From: Seohaeicola_A nanhaiensis
Lineage (GTDB): Bacteria; Pseudomonadota; Alphaproteobacteria; Rhodobacterales; Rhodobacteraceae
NCBI RefSeq assembly: GCF_042654245.1
Contig: NZ_JBHSGI010000032.1
Span: 1 to 64,000 of the forward strand
Length of the DNA stretch: 64,000 nt
Direction of reading: 5' to 3'
Below, piece by piece: positions 52,501-60,902 of this stretch. A program made the translations under genes and the position numbers. The first letter of the stretch is position 1, and the number at the start of each line of letters is the position of its first letter. Below the pieces are notes generated by a model. The model saw only the letters and a list, made by a program, of their open reading frames with translations. It was not told the origin of the DNA and made no database searches.

Positions 52501-52878
52501 GACGTCATCTATGGCCGCCGGGGCATAGACACGCTGGTCGGCGGTGCCGGCCACGACACGCTCTATGGCGGCGGCCGGAGCGATACGCTGACCGGAGGCG
52601 CAGGCAAGGACTTCCTCTCGGGCGGGCGGGGCAATGACAGGCTGACCGGCGGCTCGGGCCGGGACACCTTCCACTTCGACGAGAGTTTCAGCCGCGACAG
52701 GATCACGGATTTCGAAATCGGCAGGGATAAGCTCCATCTGGACTTTGCCGGGGCCGATTTCGACAGCCTGAACATTCACCGCGGCTCCGGGGGAACGGTC
52801 ATCGAAACCATCCAGGGCGTGATCGTTCTGGAAGGCATCCTGCCCCAAGACCTGTCTGCCAGCGACTTCATGTTCTGA
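49537..52878 (+). CDS. Large secreted beta-helix protein with RTX C-terminus
   Basis: A 1113-residue protein from the ATG at 49537 (GGGAAG upstream; an earlier ATG at 49492 adds 15 residues). Residues about 20-40 are hydrophobic (MAATVLGLVTGITAADA), possibly a signal peptide. Residues 300-560 look like a right-handed parallel beta-helix (NVVIQDLHFSGSVI, NLLIEDSFFDHAGW, GVTLRDNIIMRGGG), the fold of pectate and alginate lyases. Residues 950-1075 hold about eight RTX repeats (GNDTLDGRNGHDTLFG, GGAGHDTLYGG). It is probably a polysaccharide-active or matrix protein exported by a type I route. Having both a signal-like N-terminus and RTX end is unusual. Confidence 0.75.
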   Translation: MTAHASGKPAFSSTAARRLQMAATVLGLVTGITAADADTVASNLPGDGIAVSAMAGRTTTLQLGDSSITGVEVLNGPAHGNITVNPDNSLAIVLTTSGQTSDISCDIRITHADGTTEDRTVEIDVTPGVEQAGWGNADFYKLATDSDNRTIVEHGENHREVYVSASAEALTLADIAAREGVDVSQVTGQFLVEHSQYGSSEDLALAQDAGKLLWSALMDASRTEPSSHWLMFERGYTYDKMENAFPSPGANGESELHPIYLGAFGDGTRPEITTMQYTFKEGSENVVIQDLHFSGSVILNAGSNFIFDSVEITRGDLVAQGVDERFEGFTFRNSAIYDVYRDEPTGGRTTWEAIPDRVAGLYASLIDNLLIEDSFFDHAGWSDDYLDGNGQPPGLGSHNIYLQSNATGVTLRDNIIMRGGGNDAQIRSGGFIEDNIFMDSNAGVFFAAGGADNDGEGNYTLFTGNVVTSGGHRQVDGHSAGLTMGISNKGFMPTLLDNIVAHLANPNDPDELASKPITHLGLDNNTGAPVYDNTIVYNWAGANAVRDAQDQNVDGLDRAVLDQTTIQNFASQLLGKANASIADLANYLRAAAHGQLDSHVDADLINAYFQTAFGLSTTLRAEAATLRFIPNELGDGVRWDNRMNWDSGDLPGTQDGDSVDLGGNWVFYEGTSEIRTLEFGLKGELNVTNGLLRVTDGLVVDASGATLNIDRSGQFWTGGYSDTDVLRVNAAGGRYANTGLSIGNIKMDVSDNAQVLLATDGAEYIMRGRSQLTVTGGDAKVGFDGQAGGTAALLMTASSDLTFVAEGGKIGTIGEFYSGHYDAGAGGVRSGVSLGGATLEVDVSDVAALGIGKFDLIHVDELIGTFGTINIVGLAKNQSAKVVINYTTDKVTLLLGEVGKGDGLATLQLVGKADSAMSDRELFDILTDGHGVYPVDRPEAPTHETLDGTSTDDVIKGTEKDSYMRGFTGNDTLDGRNGHDTLFGARGDDVIYGRRGIDTLVGGAGHDTLYGGGRSDTLTGGAGKDFLSGGRGNDRLTGGSGRDTFHFDESFSRDRITDFEIGRDKLHLDFAGADFDSLNIHRGSGGTVIETIQGVIVLEGILPQDLSASDFMF

Positions 52879-53325
52879 GCGTTCCTTTCCCCCGCGCCAG
52901 GCGTCCCAGCTGGGACGGGGGGTCAAGGCACTGACAATGACTGCCAAATCATCGAGTGACCTCTCAGGACGCCGTTTCGCACCGGCCCTGAGGGCCACGG
53001 CGGGGCCTGAGCCGCGGGCAAGAGGCCTGTCATGGTATGGAGGCACACTCCACCGGCCCCGCGCAGGATGTCGAGAGCGCGCGGATCGCTGAACCAGAAG
53101 GGGCCAGATGCGGAACTCTGTCTTGTTAGAGACAGATCCTCGGACCTATAGGGCAGGAAGACCTCAGGCCAGGCAGGCGTACGCCGGGCCCCGGCGCACT
53201 TCGGGCGAAACGGGGCGCATCGCTGAAATCCTAATAGACCGTTAGGGCAGCCCCCGCACCGGTAGGGCGGGGTTCAGGGCGGATGCGCAGGGTGGCGGGC
53301 GTAGCCACGACCACAGGAGGGGTTC
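52879..53325. other. Intergenic stretch with a 16-bp perfect palindrome
   Basis: 447 bp with no gene. At 52902-52917, CGTCCCAGCTGGGACG is a loop-less palindrome just after the RTX stop. Further on there is only GC-rich spacer and the AGGAGG RBS of the next gene. Confidence 0.5.
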
Positions 53326-54386
53326 ATGTCGGATACCTCGGCCATTCTCGGCCTGCCATACCTGATGCCGAGCCAGGCGCAGAAACACGTCACCCACAAC
53401 GAGGCGCTGGCCCGGCTGGACCTGCTGGTGCAGCTGCGCGTCGAGGCGCTGGAGGCCGAGACGCCGCCCCCGGCGCCCGAAAAGGGCCAGATCTGGGGGC
53501 TGGGCCCGGCGCCGACCGGCGCCTGGGCCGGGCAGGCCGGCCGCCTCGCCGCCTTTGCCAATGACGCCTGGCTGTTCCTGACCCCGGGCCCCGGCTGGCG
53601 CGCCTGGGACAGGGGGGCGGGCGAACTGCGGCTCTGGGACGGGCTGGGCTGGATCCTGCCCGGCGCGGCAACGCAGAACCTCGCGAGCCTCGGCATCGCC
53701 ACGACCGCGGATGCGGTGAACCGGCTGTCGGTGCGCGCGCCGGCGGTGCTGCTGAGCCATGACGGGGCCGGCCATCAGCTGAAGGTCAACAAGGCGGCTG
53801 CGGCGAGACCGCCGCGCTGCTGTTCCAGACCGGCTTCAGCGGCCGCGCCGAGATGGGGCTGGCCGGGAGCGACGACTTTGCGCTGAAGGTTTCGCCCGAC
53901 GGGGCCGCCTGGACCACGGCGCTGGCGGCGGAGGCGGCCAGCGGGACGGTGGATTTCCCCGCCGGGCTGCGGCTGGCGGGCGGCGCGCGGCTCGAGACCT
54001 GCGAGACGGGCAGCTGGACGCCCGAACTGGCCGATGCGGCCAGCGGCGGCGCGGTGGCCGGCGCCACCACCGCCGCCGGGCGCTATGTGCGGATCGGCGA
54101 AATGGTGCAGGCGAGCTTCGTGCTCGACGGGATCGATACCACGGGGCTGGCCGGCGGCAACGACCTCTGGATCCGGGGCCTGCCCTACCCGGTCAAGGCC
54201 TCCGCCAGCGCGCGGCTGACCGCCGCGGCCCATCTGGCGCATGTGACCGCGGCCAGCCCTCCCTGGCTTTACGCCACGGGCGGCGACAGCGCGCTGCGGC
54301 TGATGCGGATGGTCTCGGGCGCCGCGCCCGCGGCCCTGACCAGCGGCAGCGCCGAGATCGGGGCGAGCCTCAGCTACCGGGCCTGA
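53326..54386 (+). pseudogene. DUF2793 head-spike-like protein (GhsB-like), one frameshift
   Basis: The ATG has AGGAGG 6 nt upstream. The first frame begins SAILGLPYLMPSQAQKHVTH, the standard DUF2793 opening, and continues through GQIWGLGPAPTGAWAG and LRLWDGLGWILPG. Around 53800 the frame breaks: GHQLKVNKAA runs out of frame, and ETAALLFQTGFSGRAEMGLA plus the rest is found one frame away, ending at 54386. One missing G in a G-run at about 53801-53803 would join both into about 353 residues. R. capsulatus GTA head spikes (rcc01079/rcc01080, from memory) include this domain. It may be a real mutation or a sequencing error. Confidence 0.72.
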
Positions 54387-54401
54387 AGCCCCTTACAGAG
54401 T

Positions 54402-55364
54402 CTATTTCGCGCGCAGGCCGGCGGGATCCTGGGTGAGATACCACCGATAGGTCCCGGCGATCCCCTGTTCCAGCGGGATCGTCGCGCGCCATCCCAGGCG
54501 GGTCAGGCGCGAGACGTCCATCAGCTTGCGCATCGTACCGTCGGGCTTGGTTGCGTCGAATGTCAGGTGGCCGGTGAACCCGGTGACCCGGGCCACCGTC
54601 TCGGCCAGCTCGCGGATCGTCACATCGGTGCCGGACCCGACGTTGATGTGGCTGAGCATCGGCTGGGTCTCGGCCTCGTAGGTCGCCCTGTCGAGGCCGG
54701 CGACGAAGAGCGAGGCCGCCGCCATGTCGTCCACATGCAGGAATTCGCGCATCGGTTTGCCGGAGCCCCAGACCACCACTTCTTCCGCCCCCTCCTGCGC
54801 CGCCTGGTGAAAGCGGCGGATCAGCGCCGGCAGGACGTGGGAATTCTCCGGGTGGAAGTTGTCGCCCGGGCCGTAGAGGTTGGTCGGCATCACGCTGCGG
54901 TAATCGGTACCATACTGCCGGTTGTAGCTCTCGCACAGCTTGATGCCGGCAATCTTGGCGATGGCGTAGGGTTCGTTGGTCGCCTCCAGCACCCCGGTCA
55001 GCAGCGCGTCCTCGGCCATCGGCTGAGGCGCTTCCTTCGGATAGATGCAGGAGGAACCGAGCTGCAGCAGTTTCGTGACCCCGGCGGCATAGGCCTGGTG
55101 GATCACATTGCACTCGATCATCAGGTTTTCGTAGATGAATTGCGCCGGATAGCTGTTGTTGGCGTGGATCCCGCCCACCTTCGCCGCGGCAAGGATCACC
55201 TGGTCGGGCCGTTCCGTCTGGAAGAAGGCGCGCACCGCGGCTTGGTCCGTGAGGTCCAGCTCGGCCGAGGTGCGGGTGACCAGCTCGTGCTGCCCCTGCG
55301 CCTGCAGCGCGCGCAGGATGGCGCCCCCCACCATGCCGCGATGGCCTGCGATGTAGATCTTCAT
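54402..55364 (-). CDS. fcl: GDP-L-fucose synthase
   Basis: A 320-residue epimerase-reductase of the extended SDR family. The cofactor site is IYIAGHRGMVGGAI. The catalytic region has LGSSCIYPKEAPQPM with the Ser, and YAIAKIAG with YxxxK. NLYGPGDNFHPENSHV is specific for this enzyme. It converts GDP-4-keto-6-deoxymannose to GDP-L-fucose after Gmd (56686-57807). The stop is convergent with the DUF2793 gene 15 bp away. Confidence 0.93.
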   Translation of the reverse strand: MKIYIAGHRGMVGGAILRALQAQGQHELVTRTSAELDLTDQAAVRAFFQTERPDQVILAAAKVGGIHANNSYPAQFIYENLMIECNVIHQAYAAGVTKLLQLGSSCIYPKEAPQPMAEDALLTGVLEATNEPYAIAKIAGIKLCESYNRQYGTDYRSVMPTNLYGPGDNFHPENSHVLPALIRRFHQAAQEGAEEVVVWGSGKPMREFLHVDDMAAASLFVAGLDRATYEAETQPMLSHINVGSGTDVTIRELAETVARVTGFTGHLTFDATKPDGTMRKLMDVSRLTRLGWRATIPLEQGIAGTYRWYLTQDPAGLRAK

Positions 55365-55461
55365 GGCGGTGTCTTTCCTGCTTTTCCCGGCCTCGCCTTA
55401 GCCGATAACCTCACCGGTGCAAAGCAGGCGCGCCCGGTCGGTGCGCCCCAAAGGAGATAGC

Positions 55462-55905
55462 ATGACCCTTCCCACCTTCGACAGCCCCCGTTTCCGAACC
55501 GAATCCGGCTGGCGCGTCGCCGTCCAGGTTCCGCAGGCGCATGCGGCGGAGATCCTGGCCGCGGTGCGGGAAAAATCGGCTCTGACATGGGGGGATTACG
55601 ATACCGTCAGTTTCGAAAGCACCGCCGGCATCCAGCGGTTCCGATCGTTGGGCACGGGCCACAACCCGGCCAGCGACGGCATCCTGGAGGTCCCCTGCGT
55701 GGAGCTGTCCTTCTTCCTGCCCGGCAGCGAGGCCGAGGTGGCCGGCGTGCTGGAAGCGATCTATGGCGTACATCCTTACGAGGAGCCGGTGCTCTTCGCC
55801 ATGCCGGCCGTCCGCAGCCTGCATATCCGCGGGATGGACGAGGACAACCCCAACCGCTTCTGGAACGGACCGCCCAGGGATTGGGTGATTGACCCGAAAG
55901 CCTAG
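55462..55905 (+). CDS. NIF3/CutA-fold small protein
   Basis: A 147-residue protein from the ATG at 55462, with AAGGAGA 7 nt upstream. It has the strand-rich layout WRVAVQVPQAHAAEILAAV and the end motif YGVHPYEEPVLFA, which is the HPYEEP signature shared by NIF3/YqfO insert domains and CutA-like folds. The role is unknown; such proteins are often called 'RtxA structural toxin-like', a label I would not trust. It lies alone between fcl (divergent) and a convergent gene. Confidence 0.6.
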   Translation: MTLPTFDSPRFRTESGWRVAVQVPQAHAAEILAAVREKSALTWGDYDTVSFESTAGIQRFRSLGTGHNPASDGILEVPCVELSFFLPGSEAEVAGVLEAIYGVHPYEEPVLFAMPAVRSLHIRGMDEDNPNRFWNGPPRDWVIDPKA

Positions 55906-55938
55906 AGCGCCGAGCCGTCGCGCGCGCGCTCCCCGGGC

Positions 55939-56676
55939 CTACCCGATCTCCAGCGCCTCGCAAATCTGATCGGCCACCCGCGCGCCATAGGCGGCGTTCA
56001 TGTGCCAGATGTCCAGGTCGGAGTCGGCGAATTCCGCCGGGGTTTCCCCTGCGGCGCCCCAGGCGGGATCGGGCCAGTCCAGCGGGATCAGGGGCGGATC
56101 GAAGCGGGTGGCCAGCGCCTGCACAAGCGCGCGCTGGCGGGCCGCATACCAGGCGGCGAACCGCGGGGTATTGGCGCCATAGGTGCGGCGCAGCGGATCG
56201 TCTGCGGGCATCAGGGACAGCGCCGGCAGCGGGGCAGGCACCAACAGGATCGGCCCCGAATAGACCCTGCGCAGTTGCACGAGCGCGGCCCGACCGGGCA
56301 GGCGCGGCAGGGTATCGGCCAGCAGCGCGGTCAGCACCGCGGCCGAGACCGGCACCTCCACGCCGGAGGTGGCGAGGCCGGCCAGGGCCGCATGGTGCAG
56401 CGGGTGACCCGCCTGCCCGTCGCGCAGCGCGCTGAAGCCGAAGCTGCAAAAGGCGATATAGTCGTATCTGCCGGGGTCAAAGCCGGCAGGGCCGAGGCCG
56501 GACATGTCGCTGTAGATCGTCGCCCCGGGCCGCGCCGGCACCACCCGCCCTTCCTGCAGACGGATGTTCGGCCCCCCGCCGCCGTTGATCGCCCAGAATT
56601 CGGCCGGGGCGCGGGCCTGCTGCCAACCCTGCCGGACCGCGGCGAGGTGCGAGTTCCCGAAGATCAGGCCCGCCAC
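55939..56676 (-). CDS. SGNH-hydrolase-like protein of capsule loci
   Basis: A 245-residue protein from a GTG at 56676. The N-terminus LIFGNSHLAAVRQGW has the serine block in the form GNSH, where most SGNH enzymes have GDS. The C-terminus SDLDIWHMNAAYGARVADQI gives the Asp-x2-His block. There is no signal peptide. It follows gmd by 9 bp and is probably co-transcribed with it. A deacylase or acyltransferase on sugars is a guess. Confidence 0.6.
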   Translation of the reverse strand: MAGLIFGNSHLAAVRQGWQQARAPAEFWAINGGGGPNIRLQEGRVVPARPGATIYSDMSGLGPAGFDPGRYDYIAFCSFGFSALRDGQAGHPLHHAALAGLATSGVEVPVSAAVLTALLADTLPRLPGRAALVQLRRVYSGPILLVPAPLPALSLMPADDPLRRTYGANTPRFAAWYAARQRALVQALATRFDPPLIPLDWPDPAWGAAGETPAEFADSDLDIWHMNAAYGARVADQICEALEIG

Positions 56677-56685
56677 CGCCCCGCC

Positions 56686-57807
56686 CTATCCCTCGAGGCT
56701 CACCGGCAGGTCCAGGCCGTGCGCCTTGAGCAGCGCGTGGCGGCGGGCGGTCTTGAGGTCCTCGGCCACCATCTCGGCGCACATGTCCTGCGCGGTGATC
56801 TCGGGGGTCCAGCCCAGCACGCGCTTGGCCTTGGCAGGATCCCCCAGCAGGGTTTCCACCTCGGCGGGGCGGAAATAGCGGGGGTCGATCCGCATCACCA
56901 CGTCGCCGACCTTGAGCGCCGGGGCCCTGTCGCCGGTGATGGCGGTGATGGTGGCGGTCTCGTGCACGCCCTCGCCGGAGAAGTCGAGCGTCAGGCCCAG
57001 TTCCGCCGCCGTCCAGGTGATGAACTCGCGCACCGAATACTGCTTGCCGGTGGCGATGACAAAATCCTCTGCCGTCTCCTGCTGCAGCATCATCCACTGC
57101 ATCCGCACATAGTCGCGGGCATGGCCCCAGTCGCGCAGACTATCGATATTGCCCATGTAGAGACAGGGTTCGAGTCCCTGGGAGATATTGGCCAGCCCCC
57201 GGGTGATCTTGCGGGTGACGAAGGTCTCGCCCCGCCGCGGGCTCTCGTGGTTGAAGAGGATGCCGTTGCAGGCATACATCCCATAGGCCTCGCGGTAGTT
57301 CACCGTGATCCAGTAGGCATACATCTTGGCCACCGCATAGGGCGAGCGCGGGTGGAACGGCGTCGTCTCGGTCTGCGGCACCTCCTGCACGAGACCGTAG
57401 AGCTCCGAGGTCGAGGCCTGGTAAAAGCGCGTCTTCCTCTCGAGCCCGAGGAAGCGGATCGCCTCGAGCAGGCGCAGCGTGCCAAGGGCGTCGACGTCGG
57501 CGGTATATTCCGGCGCCTCGAAGCTGACCGCGACATGGCTCTGCGCGCCGAGGTTATAGACCTCGTCGGGCTGCACCTCGCTGAGGATCCGGGTCAGGTT
57601 GGAGGTGTCGGAGAGGTCGCCGTAATGCAGCTTGAGATGCGCATGGTTGGAATGCGGATCCTCGTAGATATGGTCGATCCGCTGGGTGTTGAACGAGGAG
57701 GCGCGGCGCTTGATGCCATGCACCTCATATCCCTTCTCCAGAAGAAACTCGGCCAGATAGCTGCCGTCTTGTCCGGTGATGCCGGTGATCAGGGCGGTCT
57801 TGGTCAT
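56686..57807 (-). CDS. gmd: GDP-mannose 4,6-dehydratase
   Basis: A 373-residue SDR enzyme with the cofactor site ALITGITGQDGSYLAEFLLE. KGYEVHGIKRRASSFNTQRI and NLGAQSHVAVSFEAPEYT are family-specific. The active site has STSELYG and YAVAKMYAYW with the YxxxK pair. It makes GDP-4-keto-6-deoxymannose for Fcl. Length is normal. The fucosyltransferase at 59665-60708 is the likely consumer of the final product. Confidence 0.94.
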   Translation of the reverse strand: MTKTALITGITGQDGSYLAEFLLEKGYEVHGIKRRASSFNTQRIDHIYEDPHSNHAHLKLHYGDLSDTSNLTRILSEVQPDEVYNLGAQSHVAVSFEAPEYTADVDALGTLRLLEAIRFLGLERKTRFYQASTSELYGLVQEVPQTETTPFHPRSPYAVAKMYAYWITVNYREAYGMYACNGILFNHESPRRGETFVTRKITRGLANISQGLEPCLYMGNIDSLRDWGHARDYVRMQWMMLQQETAEDFVIATGKQYSVREFITWTAAELGLTLDFSGEGVHETATITAITGDRAPALKVGDVVMRIDPRYFRPAEVETLLGDPAKAKRVLGWTPEITAQDMCAEMVAEDLKTARRHALLKAHGLDLPVSLEG

Positions 57808-58357
57808 CGCGGGCGGGGCCTTCGTTGCTGTACGGCGTCGCTTGTTTCACACCTCGCCTGGGGACGCCAGATGGGTTATTCCCCTCCGCCCGTCCCGTCC
57901 GCCCAGAGGCCAGGCATTTTGCCCCCGCGCCAGAGCCTGCGATGCCCTGTCCCGACACCCTTCCCGTGATCGACGCCGGCAGGAACGATGGCAGGGACGC
58001 CGATTGCCATGCGCTGCGCGGTGTCAATTGCCCATGCGCCGGTCGAGGTCCTCTTCCCTCGGGCCTGTTCGGCGAGGATCGGCAGGGCCGCCGGCCGAAC
58101 CAGGAACAGGCGCTGAAGGGCACCGACGCGCCGGACGCGGGGTGCCGCCGGGTGCCCGGCAGCCTCTGGGCCAAGACCATCGGCCGGTTCGGCCTGCACG
58201 CCAGACGGAAGGGCTGAAAAACCTCTGACAGGGTCTGATATGCGCCCCTCGAGCGCGGATCAGACCCGGCTGGTTCCGGACCGGCAATTGGCCTAGCCTC
58301 GGGCACACAGATTCGGCCGCCGGCCGGCTGTCCACATGCCAGCAGGAGGCCCGCCGC
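57808..58357. other. Intergenic region with a 9-bp inverted repeat before the RTX gene
   Basis: 550 bp with no gene I can defend. At 58231-58267, GGGTCTGAT and ATCAGACCC enclose 19 nt that contain an inner GCGC/GCGC pair. It lies about 90 bp upstream of the RTX start and could be an operator. Confidence 0.45.
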
Positions 58358-59647
58358 ATGGCCATGATCGTCGCCGCCGACAGCACCACCCGGATCAGCC
58401 TCGCCGATACCGACCGGCTGTATGTGGCGCGCGATGTCGAGGTGATCGTCGCCACCGGCAGCGCCGTCACCGGCAGCACGCTTTATTCCAACCAGCTTCA
58501 GGTGGCGATCGACGGCACCGTGGTGGCGATGGACGGCAATGCCGTACTGCTGGCGGACGACCAGACCGGACTGGGCGCCAATACGCTGATCGTGGGAAGC
58601 ACCGGCATCCTGCGCTCGCTCGACATTCCGGGCAGCGCGGCGGTCTATATGGTCGGCACCGAGAGCAGCTTCCAGAACCACGGCGAGGTCACCGGCAGCT
58701 GGGGCACCTATCTCTATGCCTATACCGGCAGCACGCTGGCCAATCACGGCCTGCTCTCGGGGATCGACCGTGCCGCGGTCTATCTGCGGGACTCGGGCGA
58801 CATCCGCAGCCTCAACTCCGGGCTGATCACCGGCGCCCATGGCTTCGAATTCTCGAATTCCGACGGTCGGATCGACAACCGGGGCGACATCGTCGCCACC
58901 GCCCCGGCGGGATCGGCGATCCTGGCCACCGCCGCCTCGGGTGGCATCGTCATACTGAACTCGGGCAGCCTCTGGGCCGCCAATGTCGCGGTGGAGACCG
59001 CCGATTTCGACGACCGGCTGGTGAACAGCGGCACGATCACCGGCGACGTACTGCTGGGCGACGGCGCGGACTTCTACCGCGGCACCGGCGGCACGGTGGT
59101 GGGCACGGTCTATGGCGGCTTCGGCAACGACCGGCTGTTCGGTGGCGCCGACGACGACGTGCTGTATGGTCAGTCCGGGGTGGACGAATTGCACGGCCGG
59201 CACGGCGACGACGTGCTGGTCGGCGGCAGCGGCAACGACAGCGTGTATGGTGGCGCTGGGTACGACAGCCTTTTTGGCGGCGATGGCAACGACGCGCTCG
59301 GGGGCGGCGATGGCGACGATACGCTGAGGGGAGGCGCTGGCGACGACGTGCTGAACGGCGGACGCGGCGATGACGATCTGACCGGCAATGGCGGGAGCGA
59401 CATCTTTGTCTTCCGACGCATGGCCGGCGACGACGTGATCACCGATTTCCAGAACGGCGCGGACCAGATCGACCTGAGCGCCTTCGGCGGACGCGCCGCC
59501 GACTTTGCCGGCCAGGTGGCACCGGCGCTGTCGGATGCCGGCGACGGTGCCACCTTCCTCGATCTCACAGCGCTTGGCGGCTCTGGCTCGGTGCTGATCC
59601 TGGGGCTGGAGTTCGCCGATGCGGATGCTGCTGATTTCCTTTTTTAG
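58358..59647 (+). CDS. RTX calcium-binding protein with N-terminal beta-solenoid
   Basis: A 429-residue protein. Residues 1-240 carry short repeating strands such as SSFQNHGEVTGSWGTYLYAY, STLANHGLLSGIDRAAVYL and DGRIDNRGDIVATAP, as in autotransporter-like solenoids. Residues about 245-345 hold eight to nine RTX nonapeptides (GGFGNDRLFGG, GGSGNDSVYGG, GGAGDDVLNGG). The last 80 residues are the usual RTX tail with DVITDFQNGADQIDLSAFGG and DAADFLF, probably the type I export signal. Likely a cell-surface or matrix protein. Confidence 0.85.
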   Translation: MAMIVAADSTTRISLADTDRLYVARDVEVIVATGSAVTGSTLYSNQLQVAIDGTVVAMDGNAVLLADDQTGLGANTLIVGSTGILRSLDIPGSAAVYMVGTESSFQNHGEVTGSWGTYLYAYTGSTLANHGLLSGIDRAAVYLRDSGDIRSLNSGLITGAHGFEFSNSDGRIDNRGDIVATAPAGSAILATAASGGIVILNSGSLWAANVAVETADFDDRLVNSGTITGDVLLGDGADFYRGTGGTVVGTVYGGFGNDRLFGGADDDVLYGQSGVDELHGRHGDDVLVGGSGNDSVYGGAGYDSLFGGDGNDALGGGDGDDTLRGGAGDDVLNGGRGDDDLTGNGGSDIFVFRRMAGDDVITDFQNGADQIDLSAFGGRAADFAGQVAPALSDAGDGATFLDLTALGGSGSVLILGLEFADADAADFLF

Positions 59648-59648
59648 A

Positions 59649-59670
59649 GCCTGATACAGCTCGTTCAGGC
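59649..59670. terminator. Bidirectional hairpin between convergent genes
   Basis: GCCTGA and TCAGGC flank 10 nt, directly after the RTX stop and overlapping the end of the fucosyltransferase gene. On the minus strand no T-run follows; on the plus strand a T-run precedes it. A shared terminator is likely. Confidence 0.4.
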
Positions 59671-60708
59671 CGGCGCGCGATGTGTCTCCAGCACCTCGGT
59701 CAGCGCCGTCATAACCGCCCCGGCAAGCCGTGCCCGCTCGGCCAGCCAGAGGCCAGTGTCGCCAAAGCGCGCCGCCAGCGCGGCCTGGGCCGTGGCATAG
59801 GCCTCGAAGAAGGTGGCGTCGAAGCGCACCGCTGCGATCGCCCCGGCGGCCTGCTCCACCGAGAGACCGTGGAGGTTCAGCCAGGACGCCGGCGGCAGGC
59901 CCAGCGTATGCGCCCGGTGCCCGGGCGAGGCGACGTAGAGCGGCAGCGCGCCGCAGGCGAAGGCGTCGAAGAGCTTCTCGGTGAGATACTCGGGCTGATG
60001 GGTGTTCTCGATGGCGGCCAGCATCCGCGTGCTGCCATCGAGCCGTACCAGCTTGTCGAGATGCCAGTTGCCGATCTCGAAGCGGCTGGGCCCGCCCTGC
60101 CAGCTCTGGCCCAGCCGGCGCACCCCCGGCCCCGTACAGGCCTCGGCCAGGTCGGTCCGCCAGGCGCAGAGGCCGAGGATGTCGCCCTCGGGCCAGTGTA
60201 CCGAATGGAAGGCGCCGGGGCGGCGTTCGAACATGAAGGTGAGATCGGCGCCATAGGTGGCGAAGCGGGCCTGCCACTCGGCCGGGGTCAGGGCCGCATT
60301 GCGCGCGAAACGGGCGGCATAGGCGCTGGCGAAGCGGTGGTTGGAGAGCAGGTAATAGGGGATCGCAGCAAAGCGGAAGATGGCGCTGGTGGCATGGGTG
60401 AGCTGCACCGCCGGCAGGCGCCCGCCGCGGCTGTCGATGCTGATGTCGCGGCAGAGCGGGCGGCGGCCCCAGAGCGTGTCCCAGAAGGGCTCCTCGGAGA
60501 GGATCACCACCGGCGGCCGGCGCGCGCGCCAGACGTCGGCCAGCGCCGCCGGCGCGTCGGCCAGGTCGAGCGGATGGGCGAAGAGCCAGAGGTCGGCCTC
60601 CTCGGGGCGCGTCACCTCCTCCAGCCGGCCCGCGAAGAGCGGCGCCAGCGCCGGATAGGCCAACGGCATCCGGTGGGCATGGGCACCCGTCCTGAAAATC
60701 CTGATCAT
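59665..60708 (-). CDS. GT10-family fucosyltransferase-like protein
   Basis: A 347-residue enzyme from the ATG at 60708; the longer frame upstream is not protein-like. The key signature is AAIENTHQPEYLTEKLFDAF followed by ACGALPLYVASPG, close to the ENTxxxxYVTEK motif of alpha-1,3/4-fucosyltransferases, which bind GDP-fucose. The N-terminal half has LWLFAHPLDLADAPAAL and ILSEEPFWDTLWG. Its place within 4 kb of gmd and fcl supports GDP-L-fucose as donor. Exostosin-like proteins share part of this pattern and are the alternative. Confidence 0.75.
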   Translation of the reverse strand: MIRIFRTGAHAHRMPLAYPALAPLFAGRLEEVTRPEEADLWLFAHPLDLADAPAALADVWRARRPPVVILSEEPFWDTLWGRRPLCRDISIDSRGGRLPAVQLTHATSAIFRFAAIPYYLLSNHRFASAYAARFARNAALTPAEWQARFATYGADLTFMFERRPGAFHSVHWPEGDILGLCAWRTDLAEACTGPGVRRLGQSWQGGPSRFEIGNWHLDKLVRLDGSTRMLAAIENTHQPEYLTEKLFDAFACGALPLYVASPGHRAHTLGLPPASWLNLHGLSVEQAAGAIAAVRFDATFFEAYATAQAALAARFGDTGLWLAERARLAGAVMTALTEVLETHRAPA

Positions 60709-60902
60709 GCCGCCCCTGCCCTGCCCGCCGACGGCCCCTGTTACACCAGCCCCGCAGGCGGGGAAACCGGGCCGATTGCACTGGCGCGGCGCGGACCGGG
60801 CGGCTAAAGCGGCCCCGACAGGGCGGCGGCCGCTCTTGTCATCGCCCTGGGCCTGTCGCACGATGCCCCGGGCGCGCACGCGGACAAAAAAGCGAGGCAG
60901 GC

